Assembly (NCBI GenBank): GCA_035275625.1
Contig: DATEMK010000198.1
Span: 1-5,711 of the forward strand
Length of the DNA stretch: 5,711 nucleotides
From: DATEMK01 sp035275625
GTDB lineage: Bacteria > Bacteroidota > Bacteroidia > AKYH767-A > OLB10
Reading direction: 5' to 3'
The position numbers were made by a program, and so were the translations under genes. The notes beneath the pieces were generated by a model. It made no database searches, was not told the DNA's origin, and saw only the letters and a list, made by a program, of their open reading frames with translations. Below are positions 1 to 4,915 of this stretch, piece after piece; the first letter of the stretch is position 1, and each line of letters begins with the position of its first letter.

Positions 1-457
1 CACCACATTAAACACCACAAATACTACAGGTGAAGAAATTCTTGCATCCATTTTAATCCCTGCCGGCACGTTGGGAAATAACGATGAAATTGATGTCGTA
101 ATGGCATGGAGCATTGCTGCTGGTGGATCCGGTACAAAAGTATTTCGTGTCCGGCTTAATTCATCCTCTGCGGTAGCGGGAAGCAATCAAATGTTTTCTT
201 CCAATGCCATTGCCACAAGCGGGATCAGTTACCAGGGATATTGCAGAATTATTGAAAAGAATGCAAATAACGTTCAGGAGAGTTTTGCCGGTGGTGCAGG
301 AGCTGTTCCGGGATGGGGTGCAAGTACCGGACTTACTATTGCAACAGCAGGATTGTCCACCGCATCTGACATTTATCTTTTGATCACCTCCTCTAAATCC
401 GTGGGTACTGATACAGTCAGTTTAAATAATTACAGGGTTAAAATTACTAAGGGGTAA
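1..457 (+). CDS. Probable phage tail/appendage protein, C-terminal part (5' end outside window)
   Basis: The reading frame is open from base 2 to the TAA at 455-457, giving 151 visible residues with no start, so the gene begins upstream of the window. The TTG at 71 is internal and should not be taken as the start. The visible part is rich in Thr, Ser, Gly, Ala and Asn and alternates short hydrophobic strands, as in a beta-sandwich. Landmarks are ILIPAGTLGNNDEIDV near residues 18-33, a TKVFRVRLN strand, and a final strand DTVSLNNYRVKI. From general familiarity, this pattern (an IPAGTLG motif, a central TK-F-R-L strand, a last strand ending in V-I) resembles C-terminal domains of tail-fibre or appendage proteins in Bacteroidota phages. 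Its position just before a lysis cassette agrees with that. The exact role, fibre, decoration or receptor binding, cannot be told. Confidence 0.6.
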   Translation, partial: TTLNTTNTTGEEILASILIPAGTLGNNDEIDVVMAWSIAAGGSGTKVFRVRLNSSSAVAGSNQMFSSNAIATSGISYQGYCRIIEKNANNVQESFAGGAGAVPGWGASTGLTIATAGLSTASDIYLLITSSKSVGTDTVSLNNYRVKITKG

Positions 458-473
458 CTGGCAACTATTTAAA

Positions 474-767
474 ATGGATCAGGAGCAAAATAAAAGTTGG
501 TTTAAACTCGAAGTAACTCTCGGGCAAATGCTGGCTATTGCCGTGCCTATCGTGCTCCTGATCATCGGTAATTGGATCAGCATGAAACTTGAAATTGTAT
601 CAAAGGAATCCGATTACAAAATTCTGGAAGCAAAGGTCGGCTCCATGGAAAAGAGCGCGGATGATCAGAAAACTTACATCATAAAATCCTTTGGTGAGAT
701 ACAAAAAACACTGTTCGACATTCAACTTCAGTTAAAAGATAAAGAAGACCGACCGGCAAGAAAATGA
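474..767 (+). CDS. Small one-TM membrane protein with coiled coil (possible spanin-like or holin accessory)
   Basis: This is a 97-residue protein starting 16 bases after the tail-like gene. One clear hydrophobic segment spans about residues 18-36, flanked by charged residues. From about 41 to 89 the chain is charged with a heptad-like spacing of hydrophobics (LEAKVGSMEK, then IQKTLFDIQLQL), suggesting a coiled coil, and it ends in a basic tail (RPARK). Single-TM coiled-coil proteins next to endolysins are often inner-membrane spanins (Rz-like) or holin accessory proteins, but I see no family-specific motif, so that role is an inference from position and shape. The stop codon overlaps the next start in an ATGA, implying translational coupling. 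No Shine-Dalgarno is visible; the bases before the start are A/T-rich. Confidence 0.75.
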   Translation: MDQEQNKSWFKLEVTLGQMLAIAVPIVLLIIGNWISMKLEIVSKESDYKILEAKVGSMEKSADDQKTYIIKSFGEIQKTLFDIQLQLKDKEDRPARK

Positions 768-982
768 GCATTAAAATTTTATTCTTAATAGTGGTTGTCA
801 TTGTGGTTTTATTCCTGATCGGGCTTTTTATTCTTTGGAAAAATCCCATGAGTGAAAATCGGAAAATGTATTACCAGGAAATGGCAAGGCGCTTCTCACC
901 GGTGGAAGACAAAAACGAATGGCCATGTTGGATCGCTGTTGTGATTTTGATTTTAATCGGCTTATATATAATAAGTAACTAA
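764..982 (+). CDS. Small two-TM membrane protein (holin-like candidate)
   Basis: This 72-residue protein begins inside the last codons of the gene before it (ATGA overlap at 764-767). It has two hydrophobic segments, about residues 4-25 (very rich in Val, Ile, Leu) and 54-71, joined by a loop of about 28 mixed-charge residues containing an RR pair at 42-43. Small size, two membrane helices and a position directly before the endolysin fit a class II-type holin or an accessory lysis membrane protein, but no family signature is recognisable. Its last base is shared with the next start (TAATG at 980-984). A second, better recognised holin-like gene lies after the endolysin, so this one may be an antiholin, a pinholin or unrelated to pore formation. 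Confidence 0.75.
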   Translation: MSIKILFLIVVVIVVLFLIGLFILWKNPMSENRKMYYQEMARRFSPVEDKNEWPCWIAVVILILIGLYIISN

Positions 983-1416
983 TGAACCTGTCAAAATATT
1001 TCACCCTCGAGGAAATGTACCAGAGCGAAACCGCCATCCGGAAGGGAATTGATAACTACCCTTATGGTGAACCGCTGTTCAACCTGAAAAAACTTTGCCT
1101 GAATTTACTAGATCCTCTGCGCGATCAAATCAAGCAGCCGATTTATGTCAGTTCCGGATTCCGCTGCGTCAAAGTAAATGCTGCCATTGGTGGAGCAAAA
1201 AACAGTCAGCATACAAAAGGACTGGCTGCCGACATTAAAGTGTCAGGCATGAGCGTGGAAAACTTCTACCAGTTTATTAAAAACTCCGGGTTGAAGTATG
1301 ATCAGCTGATACAGGAGTTTGATGCATGGGTGCACATTTCTTATTCCGACACACCCCGGGGTGAATGCCTGCGCGCCACCAAACAAAATTCCAAAACCGT
1401 TTACACAAAAGACTAA
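982..1416 (+). CDS. M15-family peptidoglycan peptidase (endolysin)
   Basis: This 144-residue single-domain protein matches the Peptidase_M15_3 type, zinc peptidases that cut peptide links in peptidoglycan and are common phage endolysins. Visible signatures are the N-terminal NLSKYFTLEEMYQSETA segment, the SSGFR motif at 57-61, the zinc-site core SQHTKGLAADI at 75-85 (likely ligands H77 and D84), and WVHIS at 116-120 (third ligand H118). D114, just before that motif, could take part in catalysis. The length is usual for a one-domain M15 lysin, and no extra wall-binding domain is seen. There is no signal peptide, so it should accumulate in the cytoplasm and need a holin for release. The exact bond cut (D-Ala-D-Ala, L-Ala-D-Glu or cross-bridge) cannot be read from sequence. 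Its ATG shares one base with the preceding stop. Confidence 0.9.
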   Translation: MNLSKYFTLEEMYQSETAIRKGIDNYPYGEPLFNLKKLCLNLLDPLRDQIKQPIYVSSGFRCVKVNAAIGGAKNSQHTKGLAADIKVSGMSVENFYQFIKNSGLKYDQLIQEFDAWVHISYSDTPRGECLRATKQNSKTVYTKD

Positions 1417-1421
1417 CTTAT

Positions 1422-1913
1422 ATGAAACCTCTCAAAGACACTAAGCTCGGAAAGCTGCTTGCAAGCAAAGGGCTCAACACTGTTCTTGACACCGTTGGAA
1501 CATTTATCCCTGGTGTTAAAATTCTCGATAACCTCAAAGACTCTGTATTGGGAAACAATACTATTCCTGAACAGGATAAAACTGCCATCATCGAAGAAAT
1601 TAAAGTGATGAAGGAACTGCTCGAACTGCAAATGCAGGATACAGCAAATGCCCGGGCCCGTGAAATTGAAATTGCAAAAACAGGCAAGCAGGATTATATG
1701 ATGGTGATCACCGGATGCATCGGACTGGCCACATTCATATTCATGGTAATTGTGATTGCATTTTTCGAGATACCGCCAAAGAACGAACGGTTGTTTGATC
1801 TGTTGCTCGGTGGTGTGATTGGTACAACCGGCTCCATCTTCGCTTACTATTTCGGAAGTTCAAAAGGATCCAAGGACAAAACGGATATACTGAAGGAGGT
1901 GGCCAGTCAATGA
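1422..1913 (+). CDS. 3TM-type holin-like membrane protein
   Basis: The chosen start at 1422 lies 5 bases after the endolysin stop and gives 163 residues. An upstream in-frame ATG at 1365 would add a basic segment overlapping the endolysin end and is unlikely. The protein has an N-terminal amphipathic region (KLLASKGLNTVLDTVGTFIPG, about 11-31), a charged helical region around 50-88 with the pattern ANARARE (76-81), then hydrophobic segments at about 92-115 and 124-144, and the motif YYFGSSKGSKDKTDIL (142-157). The ARE region followed by two membrane helices and FGSS-GS--K is the layout I know from the 3TM holin family first described in gene transfer agents (GTA_holin_3TM). Its role would be permeabilising the inner membrane to release the endolysin. 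Its stop overlaps the next gene's start by ATGA. Confidence 0.8.
   Translation: MKPLKDTKLGKLLASKGLNTVLDTVGTFIPGVKILDNLKDSVLGNNTIPEQDKTAIIEEIKVMKELLELQMQDTANARAREIEIAKTGKQDYMMVITGCIGLATFIFMVIVIAFFEIPPKNERLFDLLLGGVIGTTGSIFAYYFGSSKGSKDKTDILKEVASQ
1893..1900 (+). promoter_or_regulatory. Strong Shine-Dalgarno-like site for the exported protein gene
   Basis: The octamer AAGGAGGT lies 9 bases before the ATG at 1910, a good match in sequence and spacing to a canonical ribosome-binding site. The other genes here have none, as expected for Bacteroidota. It also encodes Lys-Glu-Val of the holin C-terminus, so it could be partly coincidental, but it supports the start chosen at 1910. Confidence 0.5.
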
Positions 1914-2773
1914 AAAATTTTCTTGTCATTTTGTTTGTCATAATTTTTGACAACACTTTTGCACAGCTCGACATAGCATGTATTTCACCTGCCGGCAATG
2001 CGTATTCCGACAGCTGCGTTCAGGCTAACATCATTCCACCGGTGACAGCAGGAAATTGGATTACTGAATGTCTGTACTTCAAACCGGCAACTGAATATGT
2101 AAACCTCGGTTACATCCTGATCAACTCCACCTGCGGTCCGGTGAGTCCGTACAATCAATTATTTTTTAATCTCTATAATTTCGATTGCGACACGCTGATC
2201 ACTTCCGGGCAGATTCATCCTGTGGCCAGCAACACATCATTATTCCTTGATACCTCCCGCACGTACCTGATCTGTTATACCTGGAAAGCAAAATGCACGC
2301 AGTTTTCATTTTGCCCGATAATAACATCGAGTGCTTTGCCCGTTGAATGGTTATACCTCCGGATTGAATACAATGCACAGGAGAAGATTACGTACATTGA
2401 CTGGGCTACGGCAAGCGAAACCAACTGCTTTGCCTTTATAGTGGAGAAAACGGATAACCTTTTCAAATGGGTGGAGGTTGCAACCGTCAGCGGCAACGGC
2501 AGCACAACTATGACCCATAACTATACTGTCACAGATTTCTTCCCAACCTCCGGCAGCTTATACCGGATCAAGCAAAGGGATTATAACGGAAGGATTACTT
2601 ACTCCAAGGCGATATCGCTTCACTACACGGAAAAATATACGGACTGCATTTTCTATAATATCCTCGGGCAGTATGCCGGGCTTCAGGAAAACAATTTACC
2701 ATCCGGTGTGTACCTCCGCCAGTGTGGGGATAAGTATAAAAAATTTACAACAAAGGTGATCATCGTCCGATAG
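1910..2773 (+). CDS. Exported protein with T9SS-cargo-like C-terminal region
   Basis: This is a 287-residue protein. A short signal peptide is clear: MKNF, a hydrophobic core, and a likely cut after TFA (residue 18), leaving N-terminal Gln as often in Bacteroidota. Residues 19-142 form a Cys-rich, probably beta-strand domain with eight cysteines (24, 36, 54, 75, 93, 122, 129, 135) that I do not recognise. Residues 143-237 match the fibronectin-like module usual before T9SS sorting signals: LPVEWL, then WATASETN (165-172), FIVEKTDNLFKWVEVATVSG, and YRIKQRDYNGRITYS. Residues 243-287 resemble a shortened type A sorting domain (FYNILGQ, LPSGVYL, a basic C-terminus) lacking the usual YPNP strand. 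It overlaps the holin gene by 4 bases and ends the operon. Role unknown: surface conversion protein or accessory lysis factor. Confidence 0.8.
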   Translation: MKNFLVILFVIIFDNTFAQLDIACISPAGNAYSDSCVQANIIPPVTAGNWITECLYFKPATEYVNLGYILINSTCGPVSPYNQLFFNLYNFDCDTLITSGQIHPVASNTSLFLDTSRTYLICYTWKAKCTQFSFCPIITSSALPVEWLYLRIEYNAQEKITYIDWATASETNCFAFIVEKTDNLFKWVEVATVSGNGSTTMTHNYTVTDFFPTSGSLYRIKQRDYNGRITYSKAISLHYTEKYTDCIFYNILGQYAGLQENNLPSGVYLRQCGDKYKKFTTKVIIVR

Positions 2774-2792
2774 TCACCAAACTAAACCGGGG

Positions 2793-2827
2793 AAGGTCTC
2801 ACAGCGATGTGGGACTTTCTTTTTTTT
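2793..2827 (+). terminator. Intrinsic terminator of the late/lysis operon
   Basis: An 11-bp stem (2793-2803 with 2808-2818, two G-U pairs, core GTCTCACA / TGTGGGAC) closes a GCGA tetraloop and is followed by C and eight T at 2820-2827. It begins 20 bases after the stop of the exported protein gene and should end the operon. Confidence 0.85.
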
Positions 2828-2858
2828 GTAACAATATAGTTACTAACCGAACGGTTAC
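2828..2858. promoter_or_regulatory. Clustered inverted repeats, possible operator
   Basis: Two adjacent dyads occur directly after the terminator: GTAAC (2828-2832) with GTTAC (2839-2843), then TAACCG (2844-2849) with CGGTTA (2852-2857), a perfect 6-bp arm pair with a 2-base centre. GTAAC or its complement thus recurs several times in 31 bases, as expected for a repressor binding several half-sites. Its binder is unknown; the HTH-like product of 3441-3650 is one candidate. The distance to the promoter at 2958-2990 is about 100 bases, so direct steric repression of that promoter is not assured. Confidence 0.4.
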
Positions 2859-2957
2859 AAACTGCATTTCACGCAGAATTTTTCCCTGTTTCCCCTCTCA
2901 AATTTTACTCGAAGTCAGCAAGTCGCTGAGTTGTAAGGAGAAATTTTTTTCTTTTAG

Positions 2958-2990
2958 TTGCCACATATAGCACCTTTTGAAATAGCTTTG
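2958..2990 (+). promoter_or_regulatory. Bacteroidota-type promoter for the lysine-rich protein gene
   Basis: A -7 box TAGCTTTG at 2983-2990 fits TAnnTTTG exactly, and a TTG at 2958-2960 lies 22 bases upstream, within the 17-23 range for the -33 element. Transcription would start near 2996 and give a short A-rich leader before the ATG at 3018. The stretch between this promoter and the operator-like repeats (2859-2957) holds only weak dyads, CTGC/GCAG at 2862-2876 and TCAGC/GCTGA at 2915-2929, and no gene I can support. Confidence 0.65.
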
Positions 2991-3017
2991 CAGTATAAAA
3001 ATTAAACAATACACACA

Positions 3018-3383
3018 ATGAAAAAATCAAAACAATCAAAGAAAGCCACAGCGAAAAAGGCTTCACCAAAAAAAAGAAGTTCAAAAAAAGTAGAACCATT
3101 TGTTGATCCGGAAACGAATGATCATGATGAATCACTTCATGTGATTCATTCCAACGATCAAACAATTACAACCACCGATCAGGATGAGCTTAAGAACCTG
3201 AAAACTTTTGAGGACTTTGAAACCTTCATGGAGAATCTGAACCGTTCCGGAAAGAAGTTAGTTTTAAAATCAGCAGGTAATGAGGTGAAGGAGTTTGACC
3301 GGCTGCCTGACACACTAACTTACAACAACGCTAAACAGATGGTCCGGGTTCAGGCACTCCATAAATATTTTACCGTTGAGTAA
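3018..3383 (+). CDS. Small protein with lysine-rich, histone-H1-like N-terminal tail
   Basis: This is a 121-residue protein of no recognised family. The first 24 residues hold 12 Lys or Arg among Ser, Ala, Thr and Pro (repeated KK pairs, as in KKATAKKASPKK), like the nucleic-acid-binding tails of bacterial histone H1-like proteins. Residues 25-60 are acidic and polar and probably disordered. From about 61 to 121 a folded part is likely: LKTFEDFETFMENL looks helical, LVLKSAGNEVKEF strand-like, and QMVRVQALHKYF again helical. No signal peptide or membrane segment is present. It has its own promoter and terminator, so it is a single-gene unit beside the integrase. A DNA-binding accessory or regulatory role is an inference from the basic tail only. 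Confidence 0.7.
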   Translation: MKKSKQSKKATAKKASPKKRSSKKVEPFVDPETNDHDESLHVIHSNDQTITTTDQDELKNLKTFEDFETFMENLNRSGKKLVLKSAGNEVKEFDRLPDTLTYNNAKQMVRVQALHKYFTVE

Positions 3384-3395
3384 TAATAACATTTA

Positions 3396-3435
3396 ATGTC
3401 CCCGGCTTTGAAAAAGGTCGGGGATATTTATTTTT
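3396..3435 (+). terminator. Strong intrinsic terminator with GAAA loop
   Basis: A 14-bp stem (3396-3409 with 3414-3427, three G-U pairs, core TCCCCGGC / GTCGGGGA) closes a GAAA tetraloop and is followed by TTATTTTT at 3428-3435. It starts 13 bases after the stop of the 3018-3383 gene. The ATG at 3396 sits in the hairpin's first bases, so it is not a credible start for the next gene. The same bases contain a promoter match (3408-3436). Confidence 0.85.
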
Positions 3436-3436
3436 G
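3408..3436 (+). promoter_or_regulatory. Bacteroidota-type promoter embedded in the terminator
   Basis: TTG at 3408-3410, at the hairpin's loop edge, and TATTTTTG at 3429-3436, overlapping its T-tract, are separated by 18 bases and fit the TTG-N17-23-TAnnTTTG pattern. Only four bases separate the -7 box from the ATG at 3441, so the predicted transcript starts at or beside the start codon, making the mRNA probably leaderless. Confidence 0.55.
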
Positions 3437-3440
3437 TACA

Positions 3441-3650
3441 ATGGAAAAGCCAGTAACATTGGAAGATGCATTTAAAACTGTTTTATACGAGCGTGGCCTG
3501 TTAATAAAGATTGGCTACACCAAAGACACGATCTCTAATCTAAAGCGAAATTTAGAAGCTGGCAAGGTAACAATTGACCGCATGAGGGAGGTAGTTAAGG
3601 ATTCGAAACTTTACAAGCTCCATCAGCCGGAACTTTACATGAAAAAATAA
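3441..3650 (+). CDS. Small HTH-like DNA-binding protein
   Basis: The ATG at 3441 gives 69 residues. An in-frame ATG at 3396 would place the start within the terminator hairpin and upstream of the promoter, so it is rejected. The chain is predicted helical throughout: LEDAFKTVLYERGLLIKIG (7-25), then KDTISNLKRNLEAGK (28-42), then TIDRMREVVKDSKLY (44-58), ending HQPELYMKK. This resembles small HTH proteins common in Bacteroidota mobile elements, with a turn around GYTKDT and a recognition-type helix rich in Lys and Arg, followed by the K-TID-M-E-V segment. A Cro-like regulator or recombination directionality factor are the natural options next to an integrase; neither is proven. The stop directly abuts the integrase stop on the other strand. 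Confidence 0.65.
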   Translation: MEKPVTLEDAFKTVLYERGLLIKIGYTKDTISNLKRNLEAGKVTIDRMREVVKDSKLYKLHQPELYMKK

Positions 3651-4823
3651 TTATTTCGTTTTCTCTCCGAACTTGCTCAAGAACTCTGTGTTCACTTTTT
3701 GCCGGATGGAAGCAAGATAAATTTCCGTTGTACGGATGCTGGTATGTCCCATCTGCTGAGAAATCTTGTAAATGTTGATGCCGAATTTTTCAAGTGCATC
3801 AATGGCGCCTGTGTCTCTCCATGTGGTTAGTGTTAGGTCTACCGGAATTCCCAGCGCTCTTGCAACAGTCAGGTGTCTAACTGTGGCCACGTTTCTTGTT
3901 ACAGGCAATGCTGCAGGTATAAGCGTCCGTGTTTTTCCCCTGCCGGTTTTGCCAAACAAATAAAAATCCTTCGGGTATTTTTCCAGCTCCTGCGCTTTTA
4001 CAAAATCCCTGAATGTTTCCGGAATCTCAAGAGTCCGACCAAGTTTTGTTTTGGTAGGTCCGTCAAACCCTGGCGGCAATTTTATTCTCCAATTTTTAAA
4101 ATCAAAGTAGGAGAGCTTTATCAACGTCAACTCATTTGCACGAACGAGTAGGTTGTACATGTAGCGAGTGAAGCAATACAGATTATAATCCTGCAGCAGC
4201 AATGCAGAGGATAAATCTTCCATCTGTTTATCAGAAAACGGAAGGTTTGAAGCCGGGTACTGCTCTTTCTTCTTTATCTTATTGAATGGATTTTTGACAA
4301 TCATTTCCCGGTCTTCCATCAGCGTAAAGAGCGCCTGTATCATCACACGTTGATTATTGAAATTCCTGTTCCCGATTCCTTTTTGAGTTAAAAAATCTGC
4401 ATAACGAAATGCCAGCTTGTTATCGAATTGTTCCGGATATAGAAATGACAGGTTTTCTTTTTCAAGCCAGCTTTTAAAAGTGTCAAGGCAATATTTGTAT
4501 GCATCCTTTGTCCTTCCGCGCTTGCCAATTATTTTTATTTTTTTCATTTCTTCCAGCGCATCAACTAAATTCAAAACCGATCTTGTATTTCCGAAAGGCG
4601 TCCAGTCCTGTTTGAGCAGAGTATTAATTTCCTCGACAATCATGTTTCCAAAAGCAAGTCTCTTTTTCTTGTTGTGGATATAATTCATTTGCCCGCTCTT
4701 TTTGAACATAACCCTCTTGCCAGTTTCGGGATTCCGGACAAAATAGTATGCATACCATTCCTTCGAAATGTCACCTTTAGCGGTGTATAATTTAGCAAGG
4801 GTGTAGGGTAATTCGGGGTTCAT
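3651..4823 (-). CDS. int: Phage tyrosine recombinase (integrase)
   Basis: This is a 390-residue tyrosine recombinase catalysing site-specific integration and excision of the element. Domain order: an N-terminal arm-binding region (about 1-75, with KEWYAYYFVRNPETGKRV and INTLLKQDW), a SAM-like core-binding domain (about 80-180), and a catalytic domain (about 195-385). Catalytic residues read as R228 (VRANEL), a hairpin lysine K258 or K260 (TKTKLGR), R336 (TTWRDTGAID), H360 (QQMGHTSIRTT) and nucleophile Y369 (EIYL). The box II histidine, normally three residues before R336, is Thr333. An in-frame TAA two codons upstream supports the ATG at 4823. Layout and length match integrases of Bacteroidota phages and elements. 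It lies next to tRNA-Leu, its probable target, and converges with the small HTH-like gene. Confidence 0.92.
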   Translation of the reverse strand: MNPELPYTLAKLYTAKGDISKEWYAYYFVRNPETGKRVMFKKSGQMNYIHNKKKRLAFGNMIVEEINTLLKQDWTPFGNTRSVLNLVDALEEMKKIKIIGKRGRTKDAYKYCLDTFKSWLEKENLSFLYPEQFDNKLAFRYADFLTQKGIGNRNFNNQRVMIQALFTLMEDREMIVKNPFNKIKKKEQYPASNLPFSDKQMEDLSSALLLQDYNLYCFTRYMYNLLVRANELTLIKLSYFDFKNWRIKLPPGFDGPTKTKLGRTLEIPETFRDFVKAQELEKYPKDFYLFGKTGRGKTRTLIPAALPVTRNVATVRHLTVARALGIPVDLTLTTWRDTGAIDALEKFGINIYKISQQMGHTSIRTTEIYLASIRQKVNTEFLSKFGEKTK

Positions 4824-4846
4824 TTCTTACCGACTTTCTTACTGAC
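4823..4846. repeat. Tandem 12-bp direct repeats at the integrase start
   Basis: TTTCTTACCGAC (4823-4834) is followed at once by TTTCTTACTGAC (4835-4846), 11 of 12 identical, then a run of T. The pair lies between the integrase start codon and the tRNA end, where arm-type integrase or excisionase binding sites are expected. Function is inferred from position only. Confidence 0.55.
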
Positions 4847-4852
4847 TTTTTT

Positions 4853-4873
4853 TCTCAAAATTCAATTTTGAGA
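4853..4873. promoter_or_regulatory. Perfect 10-bp-arm palindrome upstream of the integrase
   Basis: Arms TCTCAAAATT (4853-4862) and AATTTTGAGA (4864-4873) flank one central base. On the minus strand the palindrome contains GAATTTTG (4863-4856), one mismatch from the TAnnTTTG -7 box, about 33 bases before the integrase ATG, so it may cover the integrase promoter as an operator. It is a poor terminator: one central base and no T-run after it in the direction of the tRNA transcript. Confidence 0.5.
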
Positions 4874-4891
4874 GTAGAAAAGTATATGTAG

Positions 4892-4915
4892 TGCCCTGGG
4901 CGAGATTCGAACTCG
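4892..4915. other. Putative attachment site (attR side) in the tRNA 3' end
   Basis: The tRNA 3' end, from the T-arm to the discriminator base, faces the integrase. Tyrosine integrases of this kind often recombine in such a segment, and the T-arm is itself a dyad (GCGAG/CTCGC around the loop). No second copy is present in this window, as expected if the left end of the element lies outside it. The exact crossover limits are unknown. Confidence 0.4.

Noticed and set aside
71..457. TTG at 71 as the start of the first gene
   Set aside because: The same frame is open back to the window edge with continuous protein-like sequence, so the gene begins upstream.
1365..1421. Longer holin form starting at ATG 1365
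   Set aside because: It overlaps the conserved endolysin end by about 50 bases and adds a basic segment without sense. The ATG at 1422, five bases after the endolysin stop, fits the operon spacing.
2862..2883. CTGC/GCAG hairpin with T-run as a second terminator
   Set aside because: A four-bp stem with a seven-base loop is too weak, and a good terminator already lies just upstream.
2905..3165. Minus-strand reading frame of 86 codons
   Set aside because: It is the reverse complement of the A-rich lysine-coding tail of the plus-strand gene, giving a Phe/Leu-rich artefact.
3396..3440. Start of the HTH-like gene at ATG 3396
   Set aside because: This ATG forms the foot of a strong terminator hairpin and lies upstream of the promoter for the gene. 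The ATG at 3441 gives a normal helical N-terminus.
3873..4151. Plus-strand reading frames within the integrase
   Set aside because: The minus-strand integrase with its catalytic motifs explains this stretch; the others have unnatural composition and no start context.
4853..4873. Palindrome as terminator of tRNA-Leu
   Set aside because: It has only one unpaired central base and is followed by A, not T, in the direction of the tRNA transcript.
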